Positions 28,900 through 37,415 of a DNA stretch of 64,000 nt are shown piece by piece. The notes below the pieces were generated by a model that had not been told where the DNA came from, searched no databases, and saw only the letters and a list, made by a program, of their open reading frames with translations. The stretch covers positions 2,976,001 through 3,040,000 of the forward strand of contig NZ_CP076544.1 in assembly GCF_018885305.1 (NCBI RefSeq), in the 5' to 3' direction. The stretch is from Curtobacterium sp. L6-1 (GTDB lineage: Bacteria; Actinomycetota; Actinomycetes; Actinomycetales; Microbacteriaceae). Each line of letters begins with the position of its first letter. Position 1 is the first letter of the stretch. The translations under genes were made by a program, and so were the position numbers.

Positions 28900-30018
28900 A
28901 TGAAGAAAGCCACCACACGAGCGATGCTGGGCGTCGGCGCCCTGCTGCTCGCGATCACGACCCTGGCGGGCTGCTCGAACGGAGCCGACGCCGGCACCGG
29001 GGGCGGCGGCACCGGCGGGGGAGACGCGTCGAAGGCCAAGATCGGCCTGCTCCTGCCCGACTCCGTCACCGCCCGCTACGCCAGCGCCGACCGTCCGCTC
29101 TTCACCGCCGAGGTGAAGAAGCAGTGCAGCGGCTGCTCCGTCATCTACGCGAACGCCGACGGCGACGCGTCGAAGCAGCTGCAGCAGGCCCAGTCGATGC
29201 TCACGCAGGGCGTCAAGGTCCTGGTCCTCGACCCGTTCGACGGTGAGGCAGCGGCCTCGATCGTGCAGCAGGCCAAGGCCAAGAAGGTCCCCGTCATCTC
29301 GTACGACCGCCTCATCAACAGCCCCGACCTGAGCTACTACATCTCGTTCGACAACGAGAAGGTGGGCGAGCTGCAGGGCAAGGCGCTCGTCGACGCCCTC
29401 AAGGAGAAGAAGGTCCCCGAGGGCTCGGGGATCATCATGGTGAACGGCTCGCCGACGGACAACAACGCCTCGCAGTTCAAGAAGGGCGCCCACTCGGCCA
29501 TCGACGGCAGCGGGTACGAGGTGCTCGCCGAGTACGACACCCCCGGATGGGACCCCGCCAAGGCGCAGGACTGGGCAGCCGGTCAGATCAGCAAGCTCGG
29601 TGCGGACAAGATCACGGGCGTCTACGCGGCGAACGACGACACCGGCGGTGGTGTCATCGCGGCCCTCAAGTCGGCCGGCGTCAAGGAGCTCCCGCCCGTC
29701 ACCGGCCAGGACGCGTCCCTCGCGGGCATCCAGCGCATCCTCTCGGGCGAGCAGTACATGACCGTCTACAAGGCGTTCAAGCCCGAGGCGTCGAAGGCGG
29801 CCGACCTGGCCATCCAGTTCGCCAAGGGTGAGACGCCGAAGGGCGACGCCACCACGAAGACCGCGGGCGGCGCCAGCGTGCCGTCGACGCTCCTCGACCC
29901 GGTGGCCGTCACGACGGACAACGTGCAGGACACCGTCATCAAGGACGGGCTCTACACGGTCGACCAGGTGTGCACCTCGCAGTACGCGAAGGCCTGCACG
30001 GCCGCCGGCATCCAGTAG
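28900..30018 (+). CDS. Monosaccharide ABC substrate-binding lipoprotein
   Basis: The 372-residue protein has a lipoprotein signal (MKKATTRAMLGVGALLL, lipobox TLAGCS near residue 26), a Gly-rich linker and a periplasmic-binding type 1 fold resembling XylF/ChvE: KIGLLLPDSVTARYASAD, VLVLDPFDGEAA, PVISYDRLI, VYAANDDTGGGVIAALK, PVTGQDASLAGIQRI. It probably binds xylose or another aldose. The ATG at 28900 has TTGGAGGA upstream. Two Cys pairs (CSGC near 76 and two near the C-terminus) might form disulfides. A strong intercistronic hairpin follows. Confidence 0.93.
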   Translation: MKKATTRAMLGVGALLLAITTLAGCSNGADAGTGGGGTGGGDASKAKIGLLLPDSVTARYASADRPLFTAEVKKQCSGCSVIYANADGDASKQLQQAQSMLTQGVKVLVLDPFDGEAAASIVQQAKAKKVPVISYDRLINSPDLSYYISFDNEKVGELQGKALVDALKEKKVPEGSGIIMVNGSPTDNNASQFKKGAHSAIDGSGYEVLAEYDTPGWDPAKAQDWAAGQISKLGADKITGVYAANDDTGGGVIAALKSAGVKELPPVTGQDASLAGIQRILSGEQYMTVYKAFKPEASKAADLAIQFAKGETPKGDATTKTAGGASVPSTLLDPVAVTTDNVQDTVIKDGLYTVDQVCTSQYAKACTAAGIQ

Positions 30019-30025
30019 CACCCCC

Positions 30026-30056
30026 GGCCGCCCGGTCCGACCCGGACCGGGCGGCC
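30026..30056 (+). terminator. Intercistronic hairpin after the binding-protein gene
   Basis: Arms 30026-30039 (GGCCGCCCGGTCCG) and 30043-30056 pair over 14 bp with a three-base loop. It lies between the binding protein and the ATPase genes, where partial termination or mRNA stabilisation would keep the binding protein in excess. Confidence 0.7.
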
Positions 30057-30085
30057 CTCACGCACTTTCGATCGAGGACGACACC

Positions 30086-30895
30086 GTGAGCACCGAGCCC
30101 CCAGCAGCACCCCGCGCCACCGCACCCGTGATGACCCTCCGCGGCATCGACAAGCGGTTCGGCGCCGTCCAGGCCCTCAGCGACATCGACTTCGACGTGT
30201 ACCCGGGCGAGGTCGTCGCGATCGTCGGCGACAACGGCGCCGGCAAGTCGACGTTCGTGAAGATCCTCGCCGGCGTCTACACACCCGACGGCGGCACGAT
30301 CACCTTCAACGGCGAGGAGGTCACCGTCCCGAACCCGGCGGCGGCCCAGCAGCTCGGGATCGCGACGGTGTTCCAGGACCTCGCGCTCGCCGACAACCTC
30401 GACGTCGTGTCCAACCTGTACCTCGGGCGCGAGATCGCCCACCCCTTCCTCGACGAGGAGGAGATGGAACGCCGCTCGTGGGAACTCCTGCAGCAGCTCG
30501 CGGCCCGGATCCCCTCGGTGCGCATCCCGATCGCGTCGCTCTCCGGCGGACAGCGCCAAACGGTCGCCATCGCACGCTCCCTCATCGGCGACCCGCAGGT
30601 CGTCATCCTCGACGAACCGACCGCAGCCCTCGGCGTCGCGCAGACCGCCGAGGTGCTCAACCTCGTCGAGCGCCTGCGGGAGCGCGGGCTCGGCGTCGTC
30701 CTCATCAGCCACAACCTCGCCGACGTGCAGGCCGTCGCCGACCGGGTCGCGGTGCTGCGGCTCGGTCGGAACAACGGCACCTTCCGCATCGACGACGTCT
30801 CCTACGAGGAGATCATCGCGGCCATCACCGGCGCGACCGACAACGCCGTCACCCGCCGTGCGGCGGCCCGGACCGAGCAGGAGACCACCGCATGA
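30086..30895 (+). CDS. Sugar ABC transporter ATP-binding protein
   Basis: The 269-residue protein is a single ATPase domain: Walker A GDNGAGKST near residue 49, signature SLSGGQRQTVAIARS, Walker B VVILDEPTAAL and switch His in ISHNLADV. Most monosaccharide ATPases (XylG, RbsA) have two tandem domains of about 500 residues, so this is the short, single-domain version found in FrcA/XylG-like actinobacterial systems. The GTG at 30086 has GAGG upstream. Its stop overlaps the permease ATG by four bases. Confidence 0.92.
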   Translation: MSTEPPAAPRATAPVMTLRGIDKRFGAVQALSDIDFDVYPGEVVAIVGDNGAGKSTFVKILAGVYTPDGGTITFNGEEVTVPNPAAAQQLGIATVFQDLALADNLDVVSNLYLGREIAHPFLDEEEMERRSWELLQQLAARIPSVRIPIASLSGGQRQTVAIARSLIGDPQVVILDEPTAALGVAQTAEVLNLVERLRERGLGVVLISHNLADVQAVADRVAVLRLGRNNGTFRIDDVSYEEIIAAITGATDNAVTRRAAARTEQETTA

Positions 30896-32160
30896 GCAAG
30901 ACCGACGAGACGCTCACCGCGTCGACCCCGACCGCGTCGGCCGCCGACCTGCAGGACGAGCGACTGCTCCGCGACCAGGGACTCGGTGGTGCCGCGAAGG
31001 CGTTCGTCCGACGCGTCCGCGGCGGTGACATCGGCTCGCTGCCGGTGGTCGTCGGGCTCGTCGTCATCTGGGCGGTGTTCCAGGCGCTGTCGCCCGACTT
31101 CCTGTCCCCGGGCAACCTCGTCAACCTCGCCCTGCAGTGCGCGGCGGTCGGCACCATCGCGATCGGCATCGTGCTCGTCCTGCTCCTCGGCGAGATCGAC
31201 CTGTCCGTCGGCAGCGTGAGCGGCCTCTCCGCGGCGATCCTCGGGCAGGGCCTGACCTCGCTCGGCTGGCCGCTGTGGCTCGTCCTCGTCGTCGCCCTCG
31301 CGGTGGGAGCGGCGGCGGGTCTGCTCTACGGCCTGCTCTTCACCCGCTTCGGCGTCCCGAGCTTCGTCATCACCCTCGCGGGCCTGCTCGGCTTCCTCGG
31401 CCTGCAGCTGCTCATCCTCGGCCCGAACGGCTCGATCAACCTGCCGTACGACTCGCCGATCGTGCAGTTCGCCTCGGCGTCGTACCTGCCGCCGTGGCTC
31501 GCGTACCTGCTGGCCGCCGTCGCCGCCGGGGGGCTCTTCGTCACCGAGGTCCGCCGGGCCGGCCGTCGTCGCCGCGCCGGGCTCTCCACCGGGGCGATGT
31601 CCCTCACCGTGGTGAAGTCGGTCGCCCTCTTCGTCGGGCTGGGCGTCATGGTCTGGTACCTCTCCCGCGACTTCGGCACCGGCACCTCGTTCGTGTTCTT
31701 CGTCGTGCTCGTCGTGCTCATGAACTTCGTGCTCAAGCGCACCCGGTGGGGCCGCTCGGTCTTCGCGGTCGGCGGCAACGTCGAGGCGGCCCGACGCTCG
31801 GGCATCCGGGTGAACCGCATCTACATCTCGGTGTTCATGCTCACCTCGTTGTTCGCGACAATCGGCGGCATCCTGGCCGCGGCGCGCCTCAACTCGGCGA
31901 GCCTGTCCTCCGGTGCCGGCGACACGAACCTCAACGCCATCGCCGCCGCGGTGATCGGCGGGACGAGCCTGTTCGGTGGACGCGGCAGCGCGTGGTCGGC
32001 GCTCCTCGGCATCATCGTCATCCAGTCGATCTCGAACGGGTTGACGCTGCTCAGCCTCGACTCCTCGATCCGCTACATGATCACCGGCGCGGTCCTCCTG
32101 CTCGCGGTCATCATCGACTCCCTGTCGCGCCGCAGCCGCGCCAGCCACGGCGCCGCCTGA
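30892..32160 (+). CDS. Sugar ABC transporter permease (XylH-like)
   Basis: The 422-residue permease has about ten helices and the BPD_transp_2 signature LLGEIDLSVGSVSGL near residue 100, with GGNVEAARRSGIRVNR and AAVIGGTSLFGGRGS later. The length and a long loop with basic RRAGRRRRAG match XylH-type permeases better than the 320-residue ribose type. With the ATPase and binding protein it completes a monosaccharide importer under likely ROK control. The N-terminal 50 residues are cytoplasmic and soluble. Confidence 0.92.
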   Translation: MSKTDETLTASTPTASAADLQDERLLRDQGLGGAAKAFVRRVRGGDIGSLPVVVGLVVIWAVFQALSPDFLSPGNLVNLALQCAAVGTIAIGIVLVLLLGEIDLSVGSVSGLSAAILGQGLTSLGWPLWLVLVVALAVGAAAGLLYGLLFTRFGVPSFVITLAGLLGFLGLQLLILGPNGSINLPYDSPIVQFASASYLPPWLAYLLAAVAAGGLFVTEVRRAGRRRRAGLSTGAMSLTVVKSVALFVGLGVMVWYLSRDFGTGTSFVFFVVLVVLMNFVLKRTRWGRSVFAVGGNVEAARRSGIRVNRIYISVFMLTSLFATIGGILAAARLNSASLSSGAGDTNLNAIAAAVIGGTSLFGGRGSAWSALLGIIVIQSISNGLTLLSLDSSIRYMITGAVLLLAVIIDSLSRRSRASHGAA

Positions 32161-32201
32161 GGCGCGACGTCGCGCGCTCCGCACGCACGTCGCGCCCTTG
32201 C

Positions 32202-32241
32202 ACGCACATCGCGCCCCGTCCCGACGGGGCGCGATGTGCGT
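32202..32241 (+). terminator. Strong hairpin after the sugar permease gene
   Basis: Arms 32202-32220 and 32223-32241 pair over 19 bp (ACGCACATCGCGCCCCGTC with its complement). A partial copy of the left arm lies just upstream near 32182-32197. It does not contain the GACGGGAGGC block. Confidence 0.72.
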
Positions 32242-32275
32242 CGCGGGGCGCGACCGCGTCGACGATCCGCGTGAC

Positions 32276-32317
32276 GGACGGGAGGCGCGGTGTCGGCCGG
32301 CACCGCGCCTCCCGTCC
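32276..32317 (+). terminator. Second hairpin (GACGGGAGGC family)
   Basis: Arms 32276-32292 and 32301-32317 pair over 17 bp with an eight-base loop, in tandem with the preceding hairpin. Confidence 0.78.
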
Positions 32318-32368
32318 GCCGGGTCCGTGTCCAGGCGCACCGTCGCCCGTCGCCGGTATCGTCGTCGC

Positions 32369-33037
32369 ATGGCACTGTTCGGACGACGCAAGCCCGACGT
32401 GCGCGATCGGCCAGTCAGCCAGGTCGAGCTGAAGCGCGCGGTGGACGAGGGGTTCCTCATCGCCAGGGCAGCCGTGACCGTCGCCGTGGCGAACCGCATC
32501 ATCACGAACGCCCTGCGTGACCAGGGCTACTTCGACCACGCCCTCATCGCGGACGCCGCCCGTCAGGAACTGCACCGGATGGCGGAGGAGCAGCGCGGCG
32601 ACGCCGAACGCATGCGGGAGATCCGGGTGCGGTCGAGCAAGCAGGGCGGACGCTCCCAGCACCAGCACGACTACCGGCGGGGCGACGACCTGAAGCTCCG
32701 CACGCGCGAGGCCACCTACGAAGAACTCGCGAAGCGGCTCGACGCCCGCCGCGACGACCAGCACTTCGTCGACGGGATCGTGCTCGCCGCGCGGGCCCGC
32801 GCCTGGGACGACATCGGCACCACCGTCGTCGGGCGCCTCGGCTGGGCGCAGCGGCCCGCCGACGACTACGAGGTCGGGCGCGACGACCGGCTGCGGCAGC
32901 TCCTCGACGAGGACTTCGCCGCCCTCGTCGCCGACCACCCCGTCGGCGCCGGCACTCCCGTCGGCGACGACGAGCCGGACGCGGACGGTCCGGACGACGG
33001 CACCGACCCGGCAGAGGCCGACACCACCCGCAGCTGA
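32369..33037 (+). CDS. Conserved-looking protein of unknown function
   Basis: The 222-residue protein begins MALFGRRKPDVRDRPVSQVE and looks all-helical and charged: a hydrophobic helix AAVTVAVANRIITNAL near residue 38, then long amphipathic helices (ELHRMAEEQRGDAERMREI), REATYEELAKRLDARRDD, and an acidic unstructured tail (about 185-222). I do not recognise a domain. The ATG at 32369 has TATCGT six bases upstream (leaderless). It is followed after 46 bases by the FAD enzyme, which has its own leaderless-type promoter. Confidence 0.65.
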   Translation: MALFGRRKPDVRDRPVSQVELKRAVDEGFLIARAAVTVAVANRIITNALRDQGYFDHALIADAARQELHRMAEEQRGDAERMREIRVRSSKQGGRSQHQHDYRRGDDLKLRTREATYEELAKRLDARRDDQHFVDGIVLAARARAWDDIGTTVVGRLGWAQRPADDYEVGRDDRLRQLLDEDFAALVADHPVGAGTPVGDDEPDADGPDDGTDPAEADTTRS

Positions 33038-33083
33038 CCGGCGGCCCCGTCCGTGCCCAGCCGCCGCTCCGTAGGCTCGCGGC

Positions 33084-34529
33084 ATGGTTGATGCGGTGGT
33101 CGTCGGAGCAGGACCGAACGGGTTGGCCGCGGCGGTCACCCTCGCCCGGGCGGGGTTGAGCGTCGAGGTCGTCGAACGGAACGACACCATCGGCGGTGGT
33201 GCCCGCACGTCCGAGCTCACGCTGCCGGGGTACCTGCACGACGTCTGCTCCGCCGTGCACCCGATGGCGCTGCAGTCCGAGTTCTTCCGGGCCTTCGGCA
33301 TGGAGCAGCGCATCGAGCTCCGTCTGCCCGAGGTGCAGTACGGCCACCCGCTCGACCGCGGCCGCGCGGGCATCGCGTACCAGGACCTGGAGCGCACGGT
33401 CGAGGGGCTCGGCGTCGACGGCCCGGCCTACCGGCAGCTCATGGCGCCGCTCGTCCGCAACGCCGACCGCGTGTCCGACTTCGCCACCGACGCCCTGCTG
33501 CACGTGCCGCGGCACCCCGTCACCGTCGCCCGCTTCGGCCTGCGCGCCCTCGAGCAGGGCTCCCGCGCGTGGAACCTCCGCTTCCGCGAGGACGTCGCCC
33601 CGGGCATGATCAGCGGCGTCGCGGCGCACTCGATCCAGCACATGCCCTCGCTCGCCACCGCGGCGGCCGCACTCTCGCTCGGGGTCTACGCCCACGCCCG
33701 GGGCTGGCCGGTGCCGATCGGCGGCAGCCAGGCGATCGTCGACGCGCTCGCCGCCGACCTCGTCGCGCACGGCGGGACGATCGAGACGGGGCGCGAGGTC
33801 CGTTCCCTCGGCGACCTCACCCCGGCCAAGGCCGTGCTCTTCGACACGAGCGTCCCCGCGATGCTCCGGATCGCCGGCAGCCAGCTGCCCGCCCCGAAGC
33901 GCGGGGCCCTGCGTCGCTTCCGGTTCGGCAACGCGGCGGCCAAGGTCGACTTCGCCCTGTCCGAGCCGATCCCGTGGGCGAACGCGGACCTGCGTCGCGC
34001 CGGCACGGTGCACATCGGCGGCACCCGGGCCGAGATCGCCGAGGCCGAGGCACAGGTCGCCCGTGGGCAGGACCCCGAGCGGCCGTACGTGCTCGGTTCC
34101 GAGCCGACCGTCGTCGACCCGAGCCGCGCACCCGAGGGCGGTCACGTCTTCTGGGCCTACGCCCACGTCCCCGCCGACTCGACGGTCGACCACCAGGAGT
34201 CCGTCATCCGGCAGATCGAACGGTTCGCGCCGGGCTTCCGCGACACCATCGTCGCGACGAACAGCCGGACCGCGGTCGACATGGAGCAGTACAACCCGAA
34301 CTACTCCGGTGGCGACATCGCCGCGGGGGCCGCGAGTTTCTGGCAGCTGGTCAAGCGTCCGGTGCTCTCGAGCGACCCGTGGCGCATGGGCGGCGGCATG
34401 TACCTCTGTTCACAATCCGCGGCTCCCGGGCCCGGCGTGCACGGCATGGCAGGCTGGCACGCGGCGAAGAGCGCCCTCCGGCACACGTACGGGCTGCCGG
34501 TGGACGTCGACCTGGCACCGAGGAGCTGA
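33084..34529 (+). CDS. FAD-dependent oxidoreductase, phytoene dehydrogenase-like
   Basis: The 481-residue flavoprotein starts MVDAVVVGAGPNGLAAAVTLARAG, the dinucleotide-binding GxGxxG motif, with ERNDTIGGGARTSELT just after and the C-terminal MGGGMYLCSQSAAPGPGVHGM FAD-binding motif near residue 440, as in CrtI/NAD(P)-binding Rossmann flavoproteins (COG1233). No carotenoid genes are near, so the substrate is not assumed to be phytoene. TAGGCT lies six bases before the ATG. The SRPBCC gene follows after two bases, implying a two-gene operon. Confidence 0.92.
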   Translation: MVDAVVVGAGPNGLAAAVTLARAGLSVEVVERNDTIGGGARTSELTLPGYLHDVCSAVHPMALQSEFFRAFGMEQRIELRLPEVQYGHPLDRGRAGIAYQDLERTVEGLGVDGPAYRQLMAPLVRNADRVSDFATDALLHVPRHPVTVARFGLRALEQGSRAWNLRFREDVAPGMISGVAAHSIQHMPSLATAAAALSLGVYAHARGWPVPIGGSQAIVDALAADLVAHGGTIETGREVRSLGDLTPAKAVLFDTSVPAMLRIAGSQLPAPKRGALRRFRFGNAAAKVDFALSEPIPWANADLRRAGTVHIGGTRAEIAEAEAQVARGQDPERPYVLGSEPTVVDPSRAPEGGHVFWAYAHVPADSTVDHQESVIRQIERFAPGFRDTIVATNSRTAVDMEQYNPNYSGGDIAAGAASFWQLVKRPVLSSDPWRMGGGMYLCSQSAAPGPGVHGMAGWHAAKSALRHTYGLPVDVDLAPRS

Positions 34530-34531
34530 CG

Positions 34532-34975
34532 ATGGCGAAGAACGTCCGGATCATCCACTGCACGCCCGAGGAGGTCTTCGATGTCCTCCGCGACGGCTGG
34601 CTCTACCCGACGTGGGTGGTCGGCGCGTCCCGGATGCGCGGCGAGGACCCCGGCTGGCCCGCGGTCGGCACGAAGCTGCACCACTCGTTCGGCGTCTGGC
34701 CGCTCGTGATCAACGACACGACGAGCGTCCTGGAGTACGACGAGCCCCGACGCATGGTGATCCAGGCGCGCGGCTGGCCGGTGGGGGAGGCCCGCGTCGA
34801 GGTCGAGGTCGAACCGCACCCCCGCGGCTGCCGTGTCACCCTGCGGGAGAACCCCGTGAAGGGCCCGGGAACGCTCGTTCCGGGCTTCATCGCCCAGCCG
34901 GGCATCTGGGTGCGCAACCACGAGACCGCCCGGCGGCTCGGCTGGGTCGCGGCGGGGCGGGCGCGCAGCCACTGA
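34532..34975 (+). CDS. SRPBCC (START-like) family protein
   Basis: A 147-residue helix-grip protein of the polyketide cyclase type: MAKNVRIIHCTPEEVFDVL, WLYPTWVVGASRMRG, LEYDEPRRMVIQARGW, and a C-terminal helix. Such proteins bind hydrophobic ligands in a deep pocket. It begins two bases after the FAD enzyme stop, with GAGGAG of the upstream gene as ribosome site, so it may bind that enzyme's substrate or product. Confidence 0.88.
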   Translation: MAKNVRIIHCTPEEVFDVLRDGWLYPTWVVGASRMRGEDPGWPAVGTKLHHSFGVWPLVINDTTSVLEYDEPRRMVIQARGWPVGEARVEVEVEPHPRGCRVTLRENPVKGPGTLVPGFIAQPGIWVRNHETARRLGWVAAGRARSH

Positions 34976-34990
34976 CCCGGCGGGCGTCGC

Positions 34991-35054
34991 GAGACGCCCC
35001 CGTCTGCGCGGAACGCCGCGACCTCCTCGAGACGCCGCGGAATCCGGCGGCGTC
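34991..35054 (+). repeat. 64-bp repeat, copy 1
   Basis: This stretch recurs at 35171-35234, exactly 180 bases away, with one mismatch. It contains the GAGACGCC palindrome element. Together the two copies and the hairpin between them occupy the 312-bp gap after the SRPBCC gene, in which I see no gene. Confidence 0.85.
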
Positions 35055-35056
35055 TC
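35029..35056. repeat. 28-base palindromic element (GAGACGCC family)
   Basis: GAGACGCC-GCG, then GAATCC, then GGC-GGCGTCTC. The same outline is found at 16377-16404 and 61394-61421; the outer eight pairs and the GAA in the loop are constant. A second copy at 35209-35236 has lost the last two bases of the right arm. Confidence 0.75.
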
Positions 35057-35107
35057 ACGTGCTTGGCGGTGTCGCGGCGAGACGCCGTCGTATCGGCGCG
35101 GTCGCGC

Positions 35108-35155
35108 GTCGGGCGGGAGGCGCGGTGCGGGGCCGTCCCGTGCCTCCCGTCCGAC
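35108..35155. terminator. Imperfect GACGGGAGGC-family hairpin
   Basis: Arms 35108-35125 and 35138-35155 pair over 18 positions with two non-Watson-Crick pairs. The right arm keeps GCCTCCCGTC; the left arm has GGCGGGAGGC. Confidence 0.68.
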
Positions 35156-35170
35156 CTGCGGTGCGCGGCT

Positions 35171-35234
35171 GAGACGCCCCCGTCTGCGCGGGACGCCGCG
35201 ACCTCCTCGAGACGCCGCGGAATCCGGCGGCGTC
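35171..35234 (+). repeat. 64-bp repeat, copy 2
   Basis: Second copy of the 34991-35054 sequence with a single A-to-G difference (GAACGCC to GGACGCC). The flanks do not match, except that both are followed by GGCGAGACGCCG at different distances. Confidence 0.85.
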
Positions 35235-35287
35235 GTGCGGACTCTGCGGTGTCTCGGCGAGACGCCGCCGCGCCGCGCCCCCGCCGC

Positions 35288-36106
35288 CTACTGCTCGCGG
35301 GAGAAGGCGCTCGCCCGCGCCACCTGGTCGTCGGTGAGGGCGACGCCGGTGTAGCGCTCGAACTGCCGGGCCGCCTGCAGCGCGATGACCTCGGCGCCCG
35401 TGATGACCGATGCGCCGGCCTGGCGTCCGGCCCGGACGAGCGGGGTCTCGGCGGGGAACGCGACGACGTCGAACACCGTGTGCGCGGCCGTGATGCGCTC
35501 GGGGGCGAAGGAGAGCGTCGCCTCCTCGTCACCCCGCATGCCGAGCGGCGTGACGTTGACGAGCACGTCCGCGTCGCCCGCACGGTCCTCGGTGTCGACC
35601 CAGGCGTACCCGTACTGGTCCGCGAGGGCGCTGCCGGTGGCCTCGTTGCGGGCGACGACCGTCAGGTGCTCGAAACCGGCACCGCGGAACGCCGCCGTGA
35701 CCGCCTTCGCCATGCCGCCCGAACCGCGGAGCAGCACCCGGGCATCCCGGTCGACCCCGTGGCTGTCGAGCAGGGCGGCCACGGCCTCGTAGTCGGTGTT
35801 CGACGCGGTCAGCACGCCGCCGTCGTTGACGACCGTGTTGACGGAGCGGATCGCCCGGGCCGACTCCTCGAGTTCGTCGACGAGGGGGATGACGTCCTCC
35901 TTGAACGGCATCGACACCGAGCAGCCGCGGATCCCGAGCGCCCGGATGCCCGCGACGGCACCGCGCAGGTCGGTCGTCGTGAACGCCTTGTAGACGAAGT
36001 CGAGGCCGAGTTCGTCGTAGAGGAAGTTGTGGAACCGGGTGCCGATGTTGCTCGGACGGGCCGCGAGCGAGATGCAGAGCTGCATGTCCTTGTGGAGGAT
36101 GGGCAT
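35288..36106 (-). CDS. Shikimate 5-dehydrogenase-like protein
   Basis: The 272-residue protein resembles AroE: GCSVSMPFKEDVIP holds the catalytic Lys position, NTDYEA holds the Asp, GSGGMAKAV is the NADP loop (near 128) and VNVTPLGM follows. The N-terminal substrate motif is unusual: canonical SxS before the MHN segment is replaced by PSNIGTRFHN, as in the group often annotated shikimate 5-dehydrogenase distinct from housekeeping AroE. So a related cyclic acid, not shikimate, may be the substrate. The ATG at 36106 has GACACT six bases upstream. It is divergent from the quinone-oxidoreductase-like gene. Confidence 0.85.
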   Translation of the reverse strand: MPILHKDMQLCISLAARPSNIGTRFHNFLYDELGLDFVYKAFTTTDLRGAVAGIRALGIRGCSVSMPFKEDVIPLVDELEESARAIRSVNTVVNDGGVLTASNTDYEAVAALLDSHGVDRDARVLLRGSGGMAKAVTAAFRGAGFEHLTVVARNEATGSALADQYGYAWVDTEDRAGDADVLVNVTPLGMRGDEEATLSFAPERITAAHTVFDVVAFPAETPLVRAGRQAGASVITGAEVIALQAARQFERYTGVALTDDQVARASAFSREQ

Positions 36107-36196
36107 GCCGTCAGTGTCCCACGCAGCAGAGGATGGAGCGGTCCACACCGGGTCGCTCCGCACGGCGGGCAGCGCGCTGGCGTACCGTGACGCGGG

Positions 36197-37135
36197 ATGA
36201 CTGCTCTCCCTGACACCATGCGTGCCGTCCGCTTCGAGGAGTGGGGCGACCGCTCCGTCCTCCACGTCGCCGAGGTCCCCGTCCCCGAGGTGGCTCCCGG
36301 CCGCGTGCTCGTGAAGGTCCGCGCCGCCGGCGTCAACCCCGGCGAGTCCGCGATCCGCCAGGGCGTGGTGGACGACCACGACCCGTCGAAGCTGCCGTCC
36401 GGGCAGGGCACCGACCTCGCCGGCACGGTCGCCGCGATCGGCCTGGACGTCGACGGCTTCGAGGAGGGCGAGGAGGTCCTCGGCTGGTCGTGGGAGCGCT
36501 CGAGCCAGGCGGAGTACGTCTCCGTCCCCGCCGGCCAGCTCGTCCCCAAGCCGCGCCTGATCTCGTGGGAGGCGGCCGGCGGACTCGACGTCGTCGCGAC
36601 CACGGCGGCCGCGGCCGTCCGTGCCGTCGACCCGCGTGCCGGTGAGACCGTCGTCGTCTCCGGCGCCGCCGGCGGTGTCGGCGGGTTCGTCACGCAGCTG
36701 CTGACGAACGAGGGCGTCGACGTCATCGCGATCGCCTCCGAGTCGAACCACGACTGGCTCCGCTCCAAGAACGCCCGCCCGGTCGCGTACGGCGACGGGC
36801 TCGAGGACCGCATCCGCGAACTCGCGACGAACGGCATCGACGCCGTGATCGACACGTTCGGCCCCGAGTACGTGCATCTCGGCATCACGCTGGGCGTGCC
36901 GGCGGACCGCATCGAGACCGTGATCGCCTTCGAGGCCGCGGCCGAGCTCGGCGCCAGAGCCTCGGGCAGCGCGGACACCGCCGACCCCGAGATCCTCTCC
37001 GCGCTGGCGAACATGGTCGCCGACGGGTCGATCGAGGTCCCGATCGCCGCGACGTTCCCGCTCGACCGCGTGCAGGACGCCTACGCGCAGCTCGAGGAAC
37101 GGCACACCCGCGGGAAGATCGTCCTGGTCCCGTAG
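36197..37135 (+). CDS. NADP-dependent oxidoreductase, quinone reductase-like (MDR)
   Basis: The 312-residue enzyme has the medium-chain dehydrogenase layout without the zinc ligands: MRAVRFEEWGDRSVLHV, VRAAGVNPGES, GQGTDLAGTVAAIG, the nucleotide motif VVVSGAAGGVGGFVTQLL near residue 155, and the C-terminal RVQDAYAQLEERHTRGKIVL. It probably reduces quinones or activated alkenes with NADPH. TACCGT lies eight bases before the ATG, slightly beyond the leaderless window. Confidence 0.92.
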   Translation: MTALPDTMRAVRFEEWGDRSVLHVAEVPVPEVAPGRVLVKVRAAGVNPGESAIRQGVVDDHDPSKLPSGQGTDLAGTVAAIGLDVDGFEEGEEVLGWSWERSSQAEYVSVPAGQLVPKPRLISWEAAGGLDVVATTAAAAVRAVDPRAGETVVVSGAAGGVGGFVTQLLTNEGVDVIAIASESNHDWLRSKNARPVAYGDGLEDRIRELATNGIDAVIDTFGPEYVHLGITLGVPADRIETVIAFEAAAELGARASGSADTADPEILSALANMVADGSIEVPIAATFPLDRVQDAYAQLEERHTRGKIVLVP

Positions 37136-37220
37136 GAGCCACGGGGTGGGGTGGTCCCCACCCCGGACCGGGGTACTGCCCGGATGTCGACGTGCAGCGC
37201 CGCCCCGTAGCGTCGAGGAC

Positions 37221-37415
37221 ATGACGAACACACTGTCCCGCCCCCGTTCCGGTCGACTCCTCGCGGGCGTCTGCGCCGGCATCGCCGACCGCTTCGGCTG
37301 GTCCCGCACCGGCGTCCGCGTCCTCTGGGTCGTGCTGAGCCTGTTCCCCGGCCCGCTCTGGATCGCCTACGTGGTCCTGTGGACGATCATGCCGACGCAG
37401 GGCCAGCGCCGCTGA
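37221..37415 (+). CDS. PspC domain protein
   Basis: A 64-residue protein consisting of a PspC domain: RPRSGRLLAGVCAGIADRFG, a short linker and one hydrophobic segment with LWVVLSLFPGPLWIAYVVLW and a MP close. PspC domains sit in the inner membrane and take part in envelope stress responses. TAGCGT lies seven bases before the ATG (leaderless). The last codons and stop lie in the first unit of a 41-bp tandem repeat. Confidence 0.9.
   Translation: MTNTLSRPRSGRLLAGVCAGIADRFGWSRTGVRVLWVVLSLFPGPLWIAYVVLWTIMPTQGQRR

Noticed and set aside
33084..34975. Carotenoid biosynthesis cluster based on the phytoene dehydrogenase-like gene
   Set aside because: No crtE, crtB or lycopene-modifying gene nearby; the partner is an SRPBCC protein.
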